Positions 1 to 8,792 are shown, counted from the stretch's first letter. The stretch: 64,000 nt of DNA from Paenibacillus sanguinis 2301083 = DSM 16941 (GCF_000374825.1 NZ_KB895389.1:1-64000); one strand, 5' to 3'. Numbers and translations are program-made. Notes: generated by a model not told the origin, from the letters alone.

Positions 1-287
1 CTTGCATATCCGACAGGCCTCCCCAGATAAGAACGCCATCTTTCCGCCCGTGCCTGCCCAAGTCTACGGCTACAGCCCTTGGCAGCTTTGGATTTCGTCA
101 TGTATTGGTGACTCATCCGACTGCAACCGCCTCCAATTGGATTCGTGTACCTCAGGCCGTGCTTTTGCCTCCGGCTTCCTTCAGATTCCACCTCACGGTG
201 GACACCCTTGCCCTTGGCTAACGGTAGGCGCTTGCCAGCCCCCGCTCGGGACTTTCACCCTAGAGATGACGCCCATGCTGGGCGTAC
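1..287 (-). mobile_element. Group IIC-type self-splicing intron, 5' part only (domain I), cut by window edge
   Basis: Read on the minus strand, the segment begins GTACGCCCAGCATGGGCG and continues with GGGTGAAAGTCCCGAG, AAGGGTGTCC, GGTGGAATCTGAAGGAAGC, GGATGAGT and ATTCTTATCTGGGGAGG-like blocks. From memory these match, in order, the 5' domain I of bacterial group IIC introns such as that of Oceanobacillus iheyensis. The 5' end would be at 287; its first bases are GUACG where the usual consensus is GUGYG. Domains II-VI and the expected reverse transcriptase lie beyond the left edge. The 96-codon plus-strand reading frame here is antisense to the intron and not a gene. The site, 11 nt past a terminator stem, is the one IIC introns favour. 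Completeness and activity cannot be judged. Confidence 0.8.
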
Positions 288-298
288 AATGAAGAAAA

Positions 299-327
299 CC
301 GTCCCATGATACCGGGACGGTTTTTTT
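299..327 (-). terminator. Rho-independent terminator of the lacI-type gene; intron target
   Basis: CCGTCCC (299-305) pairs with GGGACGG (314-320) around an 8-nt loop. On the minus strand the stem is followed by TTTTCTTCATT and then the intron 5' end at 287; on the plus strand it is followed by seven T residues, so it could work both ways. It lies just past the stop codon of the LacI-family gene. Confidence 0.8.
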
Positions 328-351
328 GTACTGTTGCAAACGAAGAAGCCA

Positions 352-1371
352 TTACCTGTTGCTTCCGCAGGAATCGCGAAAGACTAACTCAGGCTCCACA
401 ACCACGTTGCTTGCTACAGACTGATTATTAATCAAGTCATAGAGCAAGGAGGCGGCCAAGCGTCCGATTTTTTCCTTATTCTGACGAACTGTGGTCAGCG
501 GCGGCAGCGTATATTGGCAGGCTTCGATATCATCACAGCCGATGATGGCAACGTCCTGGGGAATCCGTAGATGATGCTCCTTCAAAGCCCGCATGGCACC
601 GATAGCGAGCAGATCAGAAGCAGCGAAAATGGCCGTGGGCAAAGGACCTGCCTGGATCATCTGCTTCATGGCCTCATATCCACTCGACTCAAAGAAATTG
701 GTGCCATTCACGAACCAGGCGTCGTTTTGTGGCAGTCCAAAGCTCTCGATGGCATCCTTGTACCCTTTCTCTCGCAGATTTGAAATATCAGACTCCAGCG
801 TACTCCCAATGTATCCTAAATCGCGGTGGCCCTGAAGGTAAAAATGCTCGACCACCTTGAAAGACATCTTATAATTGTCCGACATAACATATCCGGACAT
901 CTGCCCGCTTAATTGAATATCCACTCCAATGCAGGGAATATCGCTCTGATCCAGTTCGCGAATGGATTCCTCCACCTCCTGGCCGGTAATGATCACACAG
1001 CCGTCTACCTGAAAATGCAGGCAACGGGCCAAATAATCCCCATCCGAGGAACGAAATTTCTCATTGGAAAAGAAAAGTAAATCATAGCCTAGAAGGCCCA
1101 TCTGCTTCTTGAATGAATTGAGTACCTCCACAAAAAAAGGATGCATGAAATCTACATTTAGCTTGCCCGCAAAAATAACACCAATCAAATTCGACTTTTT
1201 AGTAGCTAAGGTTTTCGCTGAATTTGAAGGGGTATATCCGGTTTGTTTCATAATTTCGAGAACTTTCGTTCGAGTTGCTTCAGAAATATCACTGTAATTA
1301 TTAATAATCTTGGAGACGGTGGATACAGATACACCTGCCATTTCCGCGATTTTTTTAATATTCATCGACAA
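352..1371 (-). CDS. LacI-family transcriptional regulator
   Basis: 339 residues. The N-terminal helix-turn-helix (about residues 4-24, IKKIAEMAGVSVSTVSKIIN) is classic LacI, followed by the hinge helix region (SNSAKTLATKKSNLIGVIF) and a periplasmic-binding-protein-like effector domain ending in the usual DDIEACQYTLPPLTTVRQ block. The start used is TTG at 1371, because AAGGGGG lies 7 nt before it; ATG at 1365 is the alternative. It is divergent from the sugar ABC/GH94 operon at 1750, and inverted repeats of the ACGAAA type lie between the two. It most likely represses that operon and possibly itself, releasing DNA when a sugar from the pathway binds. The ligand cannot be read from sequence. 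Confidence 0.93.
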   Translation of the reverse strand: MSMNIKKIAEMAGVSVSTVSKIINNYSDISEATRTKVLEIMKQTGYTPSNSAKTLATKKSNLIGVIFAGKLNVDFMHPFFVEVLNSFKKQMGLLGYDLLFFSNEKFRSSDGDYLARCLHFQVDGCVIITGQEVEESIRELDQSDIPCIGVDIQLSGQMSGYVMSDNYKMSFKVVEHFYLQGHRDLGYIGSTLESDISNLREKGYKDAIESFGLPQNDAWFVNGTNFFESSGYEAMKQMIQAGPLPTAIFAASDLLAIGAMRALKEHHLRIPQDVAIIGCDDIEACQYTLPPLTTVRQNKEKIGRLAASLLYDLINNQSVASNVVVEPELVFRDSCGSNR

Positions 1372-1431
1372 GGTAGGGCCCCCTTAACATATAACCAAGT
1401 ATCTTTTGAATCAGAAATATGGTTTTGCTAG

Positions 1432-1451
1432 TTTACGAAAACTTTCGTAAA
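1432..1451. promoter_or_regulatory. Probable LacI-family operator O1 in divergent region
   Basis: TTTACGAAAACTTTCGTAAA is an inverted repeat with 18 of 20 positions matching its reverse complement. The ACGAAA/TTTCGT half-sites recur at 1610 and 1662. It lies between the LacI gene and its divergent neighbour, closer to the regulator, which suits autoregulation or looping. Function is inferred from position and symmetry. Confidence 0.65.
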
Positions 1452-1573
1452 TAGTGTACCTATCCCTGCGGCATTCGTCAATGACTTTGCTTCAATTCGG
1501 TTTTCTTTCAGGCAGGGCAAGGTGAATAGACTCTTTGCAGTGTTAGCTTGATAAAGGTGCGTATAAAAAGAGC

Positions 1574-1601
1574 TTTACAAACTAAAAAGATGATGTAATA
1601 A
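1574..1601 (+). promoter_or_regulatory. Candidate promoter of the GH94 sugar operon
   Basis: TTTACA (1574-1579) and TAATAA (1596-1601), 16 nt apart, fit a sigma-A promoter. The start of transcription would fall near 1608, directly at the second operator repeat. The resulting leader to the ATG at 1750 would be about 140 nt. Confidence 0.5.
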
Positions 1602-1609
1602 TATGTTTG

Positions 1610-1625
1610 ACGAAACCGCTTTCGT
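1610..1625. promoter_or_regulatory. Probable operator O2 at the transcription start
   Basis: ACGAAACCGCTTTCGT: the same half-sites as O1, with a 4-nt instead of 2-nt centre. Its position over the likely +1 of the sugar operon would block initiation when bound. The different spacer makes equal affinity doubtful. Confidence 0.55.
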
Positions 1626-1661
1626 TAAAATGAAGATCATATTATTATTTGTTTTATTTTT

Positions 1662-1674
1662 ACGAAAATTTCGG
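1662..1674. promoter_or_regulatory. Possible operator O3 in the leader
   Basis: ACGAAAATTTCGG contains CGAAA and TTTCG arms around one base, in the untranslated leader of the sugar operon. It is the weakest of the three repeats and may be an auxiliary site. Confidence 0.4.
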
Positions 1675-1749
1675 AATCCTCTTCGGGTAAAGAGAATAAT
1701 CCGGAGAAGCGGTGTCAAGCCATTAAATTATGTAGGGGGTACAAAGCAA

Positions 1750-3111
1750 ATGACGAAGAAAATTTGGGTCTTGGTTCTGGTCAGCGCACTGACGCTCAGC
1801 CTGGCGGCATGCGGAGGCGGTAATAAAGGCGACAGTGCAGCCTCGGAAGGAGAAGGGAGCAGTAAGGCGAGCGGAGAGAAGAAAGTCGTTAAAATTCTTC
1901 ACTGGAAGCAAGAGAATATCAATAAAGCGATGGAAGAAATTAACGCAGACTTCGAGAAGCAGTATCCCGAATATAAGGTGGACTACACGACAACAGGTCC
2001 GGATGATGAATACAAGCAAGCCCAGAGAGCAAGAATCACGGCCAATGATGTAGACATTCTGGCCGATCTGTCGGGGATGCGTTTATCTCCGCAAGAATGG
2101 ACGCCGGGTGCGAAGGTGCCGGATTGGCAGCAATGGATCGATTCCGGTCTGATCGCGGATTTGTCCGGTCAGGAGTTCATTAAGAACTGGAACGCCAATG
2201 ATATTGAGAAGGCCGGTACTTACAACGGTAAAGTGTATGCGGTTCCTACAGGCAAGGTAGCGATGTCCGGTTTGTTCTACAATAAAGAAATTTTTGAGGA
2301 AAATGGACTTTCCGTACCTACAACCTGGAGCGAGTTGCTTCAGCTTTGTGAGGATTTGAAAGCAAAGGGCATTACACCGATCGGTGTGGCCGGCAAAGAC
2401 GTGTGGCCGCTGAAAATGCCAGTATTTGCCCTGCAAGCCAAGATTCTGGGTGGCGGCGATCAGCAGAAGTGGATTGAGGGCGTTTGGAAGGGCGAAACGG
2501 CCTACAACGATGCTGAGGCTGTAGAAGTATTGGAGAAGATGAAGACACTGCAAGACAATTATATGATTGATGGGTTTATGGGTATTGACTACGCTTCGGC
2601 CCCGGCCATTTTTGCTACAGGCAAAGTAGCCATGCTGGCTGACGGATCCTGGGATGCTCCCACCATTGCAACGGCAAATCCTGATTTGAAGTTTGGTTAT
2701 TTCCCGCTTCCAGCAACAGAGGATGCTGCGAAAAACGCTTCTTTCGTTGGTAAATACGATGTAACCTGGTACGTAACTGAGAAAGGTCCAAACCAAGAAG
2801 GTGCGCTAAAATGGCTGGAATTCTTCTCACAACCTGAGAACTATACGAAGTTCGTAAAAGCAGCCGGATTTATTCCGACACAAGACAATATCTCCACAGA
2901 CAGTGAATTCATTGATAAAGAATTGACGCCTTACCTGGGCGATTTTGAACTGGCCTATGAAATTATGATGATTAACCGTCAGAATGTTGGGGAGCATCTT
3001 GCCGCAGAAGGCGTGCATACCGAATACCTTGCTCCGGGAGGAGAGTTTAAGTCCGCGAAGGAACTGGCTGACGTACAACAAAAAGAATGGGAAGCTGCAG
3101 CTCCTAAATAA
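1750..3111 (+). CDS. Sugar ABC transporter substrate-binding lipoprotein
   Basis: 453 residues. The signal peptide has a lipobox, SLAAC, with Cys21 as the lipidated residue, followed by a Gly/Ser/Glu-rich linker and a family 1 extracellular solute-binding domain (…ILHWKQENINKAMEEINADFEKQYPEYKV…). The frame is open further upstream to 1603, but the start at ATG 1750 is right: AGGGGG lies at about 1734-1739 and a signal peptide begins there, while the upstream part overlaps promoter and operators. It is the first gene of an operon with two permeases, a GH94 phosphorylase and a mutarotase-like protein. It should capture an oligosaccharide, plausibly a beta-glucan disaccharide given the phosphorylase. 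No ATPase gene follows. Confidence 0.92.
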   Translation: MTKKIWVLVLVSALTLSLAACGGGNKGDSAASEGEGSSKASGEKKVVKILHWKQENINKAMEEINADFEKQYPEYKVDYTTTGPDDEYKQAQRARITANDVDILADLSGMRLSPQEWTPGAKVPDWQQWIDSGLIADLSGQEFIKNWNANDIEKAGTYNGKVYAVPTGKVAMSGLFYNKEIFEENGLSVPTTWSELLQLCEDLKAKGITPIGVAGKDVWPLKMPVFALQAKILGGGDQQKWIEGVWKGETAYNDAEAVEVLEKMKTLQDNYMIDGFMGIDYASAPAIFATGKVAMLADGSWDAPTIATANPDLKFGYFPLPATEDAAKNASFVGKYDVTWYVTEKGPNQEGALKWLEFFSQPENYTKFVKAAGFIPTQDNISTDSEFIDKELTPYLGDFELAYEIMMINRQNVGEHLAAEGVHTEYLAPGGEFKSAKELADVQQKEWEAAAPK

Positions 3112-3138
3112 GTAAAGGAACATTCAGACCATACTGTC

Positions 3139-3167
3139 ATCGGGGTCCCGCACTCACGGGCCCCGAT
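3139..3167 (+). promoter_or_regulatory. Intercistronic hairpin after binding-protein gene
   Basis: ATCGGGGTCCCG pairs with CGGGCCCCGAT around CACTCA; no T-run follows. Such hairpins after the first gene commonly stabilise the upstream mRNA or attenuate, so that binding protein exceeds permease. The equivalent position in the two other importer operons also holds a hairpin. Confidence 0.7.
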
Positions 3168-3200
3168 CATTTATTGATTTGGATCAGCGAGGTGAGAGAC

Positions 3201-4094
3201 ATGTATCCATTTGGAAAAGGATTTGCCCGTTATATCCCTTTTCTTCTATTACTTATTCCCCTGGCATTGTACGTTATATTTTATTTTGGCCCGTCCATGC
3301 TGACCGTTATTTATTCTTTTACGGATGTGAAGAACGTGCCTGGAAGCCCCATTCATTTCGTGGGTCTGGGTAATTATTATGATTTGTTCTTCTCAGGAAA
3401 TTCAGGGGAGCGGTGGCGCTCCATTGCCAATACATTGATCTTTATGCTTTTGGTAACGATCTTACAGAACGGCGTGGGATTATTCGTTGCTGTGCTCATT
3501 AATCAAAGGCTGCGGGGCGATTATTTCTACCGGGCCGTATTTTTCCTTCCGGTCGTGCTGGGAGTCGCTGTGGTTGCCCTGATCTGGGGGATGATGTTCG
3601 ATCCGCTAAGCGGTCCGGTGAACATGCTGTACGATTGGCTGTTTGGCTATAAGGATATGTTCTTCTCCAGCTTCACTCATGCATTTGGCTACATTATTTT
3701 CGTGCAAATCTGGATGTACATGGGCTATTCCATGCTGATCTTTCTGGCCGGTCTACAAACCGTACCCAAGGATTTGTACGAGGCGGGGTATATTGACGGG
3801 ACGAGCAAATGGCAATCCTTCCGCCATATTACCTTCCCGCTGATTTCGCCTTCCTTTACCGTGAACATGCTGCTTTCCATCATTGGAGCGATGTCGACCT
3901 TCGATATCATTCTGGCAACGACGGATGGCCGCTTTAACACAAGAACCATGGCCTATGACGTGTACAAGGAAACCTTCCGCGGCAGCTTGGAGATGGGTCT
4001 TCCTTCTGCTTTGTCCGTTATTCAGTTCTTGATCATCCTTGCTTTCGTTGTGGTTGCGGTTAAGCAAATGCGTAAGAGAGAGGTGGAATACTAA
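3201..4094 (+). CDS. Sugar ABC transporter permease (MalF/UgpA-like)
   Basis: 297 residues, about six membrane segments. The EAA loop reads LYEAGYIDGTSKWQSFRHITFPLISP, the site that contacts the ATPase. The start is ATG 3201 (MYPFGKGFARYIPF) behind GAGGTGAGAG; an upstream ATG at 3174 lacks such a site. It forms the transmembrane channel with the protein encoded immediately downstream. The gap from the binding-protein gene carries a hairpin, and the gap to the next gene is one base. Confidence 0.92.
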   Translation: MYPFGKGFARYIPFLLLLIPLALYVIFYFGPSMLTVIYSFTDVKNVPGSPIHFVGLGNYYDLFFSGNSGERWRSIANTLIFMLLVTILQNGVGLFVAVLINQRLRGDYFYRAVFFLPVVLGVAVVALIWGMMFDPLSGPVNMLYDWLFGYKDMFFSSFTHAFGYIIFVQIWMYMGYSMLIFLAGLQTVPKDLYEAGYIDGTSKWQSFRHITFPLISPSFTVNMLLSIIGAMSTFDIILATTDGRFNTRTMAYDVYKETFRGSLEMGLPSALSVIQFLIILAFVVVAVKQMRKREVEY

Positions 4095-4095
4095 T

Positions 4096-4932
4096 ATGAA
4101 AAACTCCAAGTCCTTTCTGATTTTATCTTACGCCGTCATTGCGATTTTACTGGTCCTATATGTTGCTCCGCTTATTCTGGTACTCAATGTCTCACTCAAG
4201 TCGTATCCCGAGTATCTGATCAATCCGATTGGTCTCGTCAAAGAGGTGCAATGGAGCAACTACATTAGCGCTTGGACGGAAGGGAACTTTACCAACTATT
4301 TTCTTAATAGTGTGATCTATACCGGGGTTGCGACTGTACTTACCATCATCGTGTCGGTGCTGGGAGCGTTTCCGGTGGCGCGGGGTTATGTAAAATGGAG
4401 TGGCTTCATTTATTTGTTCTTCTTGCTGTCCCAATTCCTGCCTAATCCGATGGTCGCACAATATAAGCTGATGCTGACATTCAAGGAAAGTATGGATTTC
4501 TTCGGTTACGATACCAAGCTGGGTTATATCATTTTGAAAACAAGTGGTACTGGCGTAGTGTTCATGATGTTTGTCGGTTACATCAAATCGATCAGCCGTG
4601 ATCTGGATGAAGCCGCCGGGATGGACGGGTCAGGATATTTGCGGTATCTGTTCCAAATTATTCTTCCCTTGATGAAGCCGGTTATTGCGACTGGGGTTAT
4701 TCTGACGGCGATCGGGGTCTGGAATGATTTTGTTGGACCGATTATGTATTTACCGAGCAAAGTCAATTATCCGATCACTTTCGGATTGAAGGAGTTCAAA
4801 GGGCAGTACGGCAACAACTGGCCGCTATTAGCCTGCGGGATTACCATTGTCGCTGCGCCGCTGATCATCCTGTATACCTTCATTCAGAAATATCTGGTGG
4901 ATGGAGCGCTGGCCGGAGCCGTTAAATCGTGA
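4096..4932 (+). CDS. Sugar ABC transporter permease (MalG/UgpE-like)
   Basis: 278 residues with about six membrane segments. The EAA motif reads LDEAAGMDGSGYLRYLFQIILPLMKP, typical of the second inner-membrane subunit of carbohydrate importers. The frame is open back to 4039, but ATG 4096, one base past the previous stop and behind GAGAGGTGG, is the translational start. It pairs with the preceding permease. Confidence 0.92.
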   Translation: MKNSKSFLILSYAVIAILLVLYVAPLILVLNVSLKSYPEYLINPIGLVKEVQWSNYISAWTEGNFTNYFLNSVIYTGVATVLTIIVSVLGAFPVARGYVKWSGFIYLFFLLSQFLPNPMVAQYKLMLTFKESMDFFGYDTKLGYIILKTSGTGVVFMMFVGYIKSISRDLDEAAGMDGSGYLRYLFQIILPLMKPVIATGVILTAIGVWNDFVGPIMYLPSKVNYPITFGLKEFKGQYGNNWPLLACGITIVAAPLIILYTFIQKYLVDGALAGAVKS

Positions 4933-4966
4933 TGCGCCTAATCAAGAGGGAGAGGGAGAAACGAAC

Positions 4967-7693
4967 ATGAAACACCAAGGCTGGAGGTTTGAGGGGAAGG
5001 ACGGAGCATTCATACTGGAGCAGCCTGAGCTTACGAGCTACCTGTACTTCCCATTAGTGAATGAAGCGGGGATGATGTCAGCCGTTGCACCCAATCTGCA
5101 CGGGGAGATCACGACCGGACACAATACGTTTTTGATGGAGCCTATCTCGGCGGAAGACTTGCACAACTCTAAAGCGGCCCGGAATTTTTGGGTTTATTCT
5201 GAAGGCTTTGGCCCTTGGTCTGTCGGTGGCAATTCGGCGAAGCAACAGGCCGATGTATTCTCGGAGGATAAGGACCATACCGAGCTGAAGGCAGGCTTCT
5301 TATGGCATTCGGTGACGCGAAAGAACACCAAGCTTGGGCTGAAGGCCGAGACGGTTAACTTTATTCCGGTTACGGATGATAAGGTCGAGCTGATGAAAAT
5401 ACGGCTGACGAACACGGGAAAAGGCACGTTAAGACTGACACCAACGGCGGCGATTCCGCTCTATGGCCGCTCGGCTGATGATCTTCGAGATCATCGGCAT
5501 GTGACTTCCCTGCTGCATCGGATTTATACCTCATCCCACGGCATTGAGGTTCAGCCGGCTTTATCCTTTGACGAGCGCGGGCACCGGGTGAATAAGATGA
5601 CTTACGGAGTGCTGGGAGCTGAAGCGGATGGAACGGCGCCCATTGGCTATTTTCCGATCGTTGAGGATTTCATAGGGGAAGGCGGAGCGCTGGATTGGCC
5701 GCAATCCGTCGTGTCCAACTTGTCGCCAGAGGTCGCTTCGGGTGCGGTGCTGGAGGGATATGAAGCAGTTGGCGCCTTGCGCTTTGCTGATGTAGAGCTG
5801 CGGCCGGGCCAGACGGTCTCCTACGTTATCGCGATGATGGTTGCCGATGAGCGAATTCATCAGGAACAGGTTGTGGCCCGCTACTTGACGGAGCAGCGCT
5901 TTGAAGAACTTCTGGAGCAAAATCGTAGCTATTGGCGTCAGAAGCTGGACGTCGTATCGTTTCATTCCGGTGATACGGAGCAAGATTTGTGGATGAAGTG
6001 GGTTACCTTGCAGCCGGTATTACGTCGACTGTACGGCAATTCGTTTTTGCCCTACCATGATTACGGACGCGGTGGTCGAGGGTGGCGTGATCTGTGGCAG
6101 GATTGCCTGGCCTTGATGGTGATGGAGCCGGAAGAGGTAGGCTTCCTGTTGTATAACAACTATGCGGGGGTTCGCATCGACGGCAGCAATGCCACGATCA
6201 TCGGCAGCAAGCCGGGCGAATTTATCGCTGATCGGAACAACATCCCCCGCGTCTGGATGGATCACGGAGCCTGGCCGCTGCTAACGACTCTGTTGTATAT
6301 CCATCAAAGCGGGGATATCGGATTTTTATTACAGCCGCAAACCTATTTCCGAGATGTGTTCGTCAAACGCAGCCGGGAAAGGGACGATAGCTGGTCACCA
6401 GAACAAGGCAACAAGCTGCTTGCGGCTAACGGAGAAGTGTATGAAGGGACGATTCTGGAGCATATTTTACTGCAAAATGTGGTGCCGTTCTTTAATGTCG
6501 GAGAGCATGGGAATATCAAGCTGGAGGGAGCCGATTGGAACGATGGGCTTGATCTGGCTCCTGTTAAAGGAGAGAGTGTAGCCTTTACGGCATTCTACGC
6601 GAGTAATCTGGCGGAGCTGGCCAAGCTCTTGACCCATTTGCAGCAGTCAGCGGGAATTGGGGAGATTGAAGTTGCTGAGGAAATGGCCATTTTGCTGGAC
6701 AGTTTGAGCGAGTCTTTGTCTTACGATAGTATCCAGGCCAAGCAGGAGCGGCTGAACAGTTATTATGATTCTGTCACTCCGTCGGTAAGCGGACGCAAGC
6801 TGAAGTTGCAGGTTGCCAAGGTGGTCCAGGACCTGGAGCGGAAGGCGGACTGGATGGTTAAGCACTTGCGCACCCAGGAGTGGATTCGCAGCGAGGCCGG
6901 GCTTGAGTGGTTCAACGGCTATTACAATAACGATGGTGAGCGGGTTGAAGGGGATCATCCGCAAGGTGTACGTATAACGTTAACCGGACAGGTATTCCCG
7001 ATCATGGGCCAGGTAGCCACGGAGGAACAGGTGGGCCGTATTACAGAAGCAGTAGACCGCTACCTCAAGGATGAGCGGATCGGTTATCGGCTTAATTCCC
7101 GTTTCGGAGAGATACAGCAGAATTTGGGCCGCGCCTTCGGCTTTGCCTTTGGACATAAGGAGAATGGCGCCATGTTCAGCCATATGACGGTGATGTATGC
7201 CAATGCCTTGTACAAGCGGGGATTCGTCAAGGCTGGCAAGGAAGTGCTGGATTCCGTCTACCGTCTGTCTACCGACTTTCCAAACAGCCGGATGTATCCG
7301 GGGGTTCCGGAATATATTAACGAACGGGGCCGGGGCATGTATACTTATTTAACGGGGTCAGCAAGCTGGCTGCTGCTTACGCTGCTCACGGAAGTCTACG
7401 GAGTCAGGGGATATTACGGCGATCTGTGCATTGAGCCCAAGCTGACAAAAGAGCAATTTGATGCTAACGGAGAGGCATCCGTAGTGACGAGCTTTGCCGA
7501 TCGCAAGCTGCATATCGTATTCCACAATCCCGAGGGGAAGGATTACGGAGATTACAAGCTTAAGGGAGCTGCACTGGGCAATAAGCCATTGTCCTGCAAA
7601 ATGCAAGGGCAAGGCTGTGTGATTCCGCGCCGCGAGCTTGCGGCATTGTCAGATAAAGCTGTTCACCGTATAGAAATCACGCTTGGCGTGTAG
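4967..7693 (+). CDS. GH94 glycoside phosphorylase, candidate laminaribiose phosphorylase
   Basis: 908 residues. The order is an N-terminal beta-sandwich domain (about 1-270), a helical linker, an (alpha/alpha)6 catalytic barrel and a C-terminal beta domain, as in glycoside hydrolase family 94. Landmarks are YHDYGRGGRGWRDLWQD and GADWNDGLDLAP; Asp526 in WNDG matches the family's general acid. GH94 enzymes split beta-glucosides with phosphate to give alpha-glucose 1-phosphate plus a shorter sugar, in the cytoplasm. The length is close to that I recall for the Paenibacillus laminaribiose phosphorylase, also encoded near an ABC importer, so beta-1,3-glucobiose is the preferred guess. Cellobiose or other beta-linked disaccharides remain possible. 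The start is ATG 4967 behind GAGGGAGAGGGAG; the longer frame from 4901 overlaps the permease gene. Confidence 0.85.
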   Translation: MKHQGWRFEGKDGAFILEQPELTSYLYFPLVNEAGMMSAVAPNLHGEITTGHNTFLMEPISAEDLHNSKAARNFWVYSEGFGPWSVGGNSAKQQADVFSEDKDHTELKAGFLWHSVTRKNTKLGLKAETVNFIPVTDDKVELMKIRLTNTGKGTLRLTPTAAIPLYGRSADDLRDHRHVTSLLHRIYTSSHGIEVQPALSFDERGHRVNKMTYGVLGAEADGTAPIGYFPIVEDFIGEGGALDWPQSVVSNLSPEVASGAVLEGYEAVGALRFADVELRPGQTVSYVIAMMVADERIHQEQVVARYLTEQRFEELLEQNRSYWRQKLDVVSFHSGDTEQDLWMKWVTLQPVLRRLYGNSFLPYHDYGRGGRGWRDLWQDCLALMVMEPEEVGFLLYNNYAGVRIDGSNATIIGSKPGEFIADRNNIPRVWMDHGAWPLLTTLLYIHQSGDIGFLLQPQTYFRDVFVKRSRERDDSWSPEQGNKLLAANGEVYEGTILEHILLQNVVPFFNVGEHGNIKLEGADWNDGLDLAPVKGESVAFTAFYASNLAELAKLLTHLQQSAGIGEIEVAEEMAILLDSLSESLSYDSIQAKQERLNSYYDSVTPSVSGRKLKLQVAKVVQDLERKADWMVKHLRTQEWIRSEAGLEWFNGYYNNDGERVEGDHPQGVRITLTGQVFPIMGQVATEEQVGRITEAVDRYLKDERIGYRLNSRFGEIQQNLGRAFGFAFGHKENGAMFSHMTVMYANALYKRGFVKAGKEVLDSVYRLSTDFPNSRMYPGVPEYINERGRGMYTYLTGSASWLLLTLLTEVYGVRGYYGDLCIEPKLTKEQFDANGEASVVTSFADRKLHIVFHNPEGKDYGDYKLKGAALGNKPLSCKMQGQGCVIPRRELAALSDKAVHRIEITLGV

Positions 7694-7715
7694 AAATAGC
7701 AAGGTGGTAGAGCAG

Positions 7716-8606
7716 ATGGCGTATATGTTAAAAAATGATGTGTTAACGGTAGAGATTGCAGGCTTGGGTGAAGCCTATTCGGGAGTCCGCTTTGATGGAT
7801 CGGGCATCATTACCGGGGTTACGTTGGCTGAAGGTGGCCATCGCTTCTGTGTGAAGGAGAGCTTGGCCCCCGAAGGGGGCACGGGCGGGATCGGCTTATG
7901 CAGTGAATTTGGAATTCGCAAGGCGATTGGATATACAGAAGCCAAGCCTGGTGAAGCCTTTCCGAAGCTTGGAGTAGGGCTTCTTACGCGTCCCGATGAT
8001 ACAGGCTACCTGTTTTACAGAGATTACGCCTGCCAACGCTTCACTACCCGAATAGAACAGCCAAGCCAGGAGCGGATTAGCTTTATTACCTTGCCGCTTG
8101 AACATCAAGGGTACGCCGCTTATATGGAGAAGCATATCGAAATTAGCGGAGGCCGGCTTACGGTGGAATATGTCGTAGAGAATCACGGAACGAAGCTGCT
8201 TGATACCGATGAATATTCACACAATTTTTTCGGTATAGACGACCATAAGGTAGGGCCGGAATATGTATTGCGCTTCCCTGGGCCGGTCCACCCATGGAGT
8301 GACGATCCAGCCACGCTTGCGGGGGTGCGCTTTGCAGGAAATGAAGTGTCCTGGGAGCGTGAGCCAACGGAGGACTTCTATTTCTGCCTGGAGCCGCTGG
8401 ATGGACGTGAGCAGCCCTGGCTGTGGGAGCTTTCCCATCGGCCAAGCGGAGTGGCGGTACGCGAACTCAGCAAGCTTCCGATATCTGAGGCGGCTGTCTG
8501 GGGGCATGGGCATGTGGTGGCGCCGGAGATGTTCGTTGAGGTGAAGCTGGCTCCTGGTGAACGGCAAAGCTGGACACGAATTTATGAATTCATGAAATTG
8601 GTTTAG
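7716..8606 (+). CDS. Aldose 1-epimerase / galactose-mutarotase-fold protein
   Basis: 296 residues, mostly beta strands. The segment TDEYSHNFFGID contains a His within a mutarotase-like active-site pattern, and the C-terminal half shows FCLEPLDGREQPWLWEL and a closing Glu-containing strand. Proteins of this fold interconvert alpha and beta anomers of sugars. Here it probably supplies the anomer made or used by the GH94 phosphorylase, with which it forms one transcription unit. The start is ATG 7716, 8 nt past AAGGTGG; the frame from 7683 overlaps the phosphorylase gene. A terminator follows directly. The exact sugar is unknown. Confidence 0.75.
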   Translation: MAYMLKNDVLTVEIAGLGEAYSGVRFDGSGIITGVTLAEGGHRFCVKESLAPEGGTGGIGLCSEFGIRKAIGYTEAKPGEAFPKLGVGLLTRPDDTGYLFYRDYACQRFTTRIEQPSQERISFITLPLEHQGYAAYMEKHIEISGGRLTVEYVVENHGTKLLDTDEYSHNFFGIDDHKVGPEYVLRFPGPVHPWSDDPATLAGVRFAGNEVSWEREPTEDFYFCLEPLDGREQPWLWELSHRPSGVAVRELSKLPISEAAVWGHGHVVAPEMFVEVKLAPGERQSWTRIYEFMKLV

Positions 8607-8609
8607 GCC

Positions 8610-8653
8610 AGAAAAATGGCGATGCGGAGAAGCCTCCGTGTCGCCATTTTTCT
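8610..8653 (+). terminator. Rho-independent terminator of the GH94 operon
   Basis: AGAAAAATGGCGA (8610-8622) pairs with TCGCCATTTTTCT (8641-8653), extended by GCGGA/TCCG inside. The T-run on the 3' arm and the placement right after the stop codon make it the end of the operon. Confidence 0.88.
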
Positions 8654-8731
8654 GTTCACTGGGAGGGACGTAGGTAGTGATTTCGTTTGCTTGTGCATAA
8701 GAAACGACAAAAAAAGGACCAAAATAAACAT

Positions 8732-8745
8732 TGCAAGCGATTTCA
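8732..8745. promoter_or_regulatory. Candidate cre site (CcpA) before kinase gene
   Basis: TGCAAGCGATTTCA matches the catabolite-responsive element TGWAANCGNTNWCA at all but one position. It lies 48 nt before the histidine kinase start, so glucose repression of the two-component pair is plausible. Confidence 0.4.
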
Positions 8746-8792
8746 AATGTCCGTACACTTCAAGTGAACAGAGATTTGAGGGGGCGCTTGCC

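Noticed and set aside
2-292. 96-codon plus-strand frame at the left edge
   Set aside because: It is antisense to conserved group II intron domain I; the sequence conservation is explained by RNA structure.
1603-1749. N-terminal extension of the first binding protein
   Set aside because: It overlaps promoter and operator repeats, lacks a ribosome site, and would bury the signal peptide; ATG 1750 has both a ribosome site and a signal peptide.
2083-2796. 237-codon minus-strand frame inside the first binding-protein gene
   Set aside because: It is a shadow of the clearly coding plus strand.
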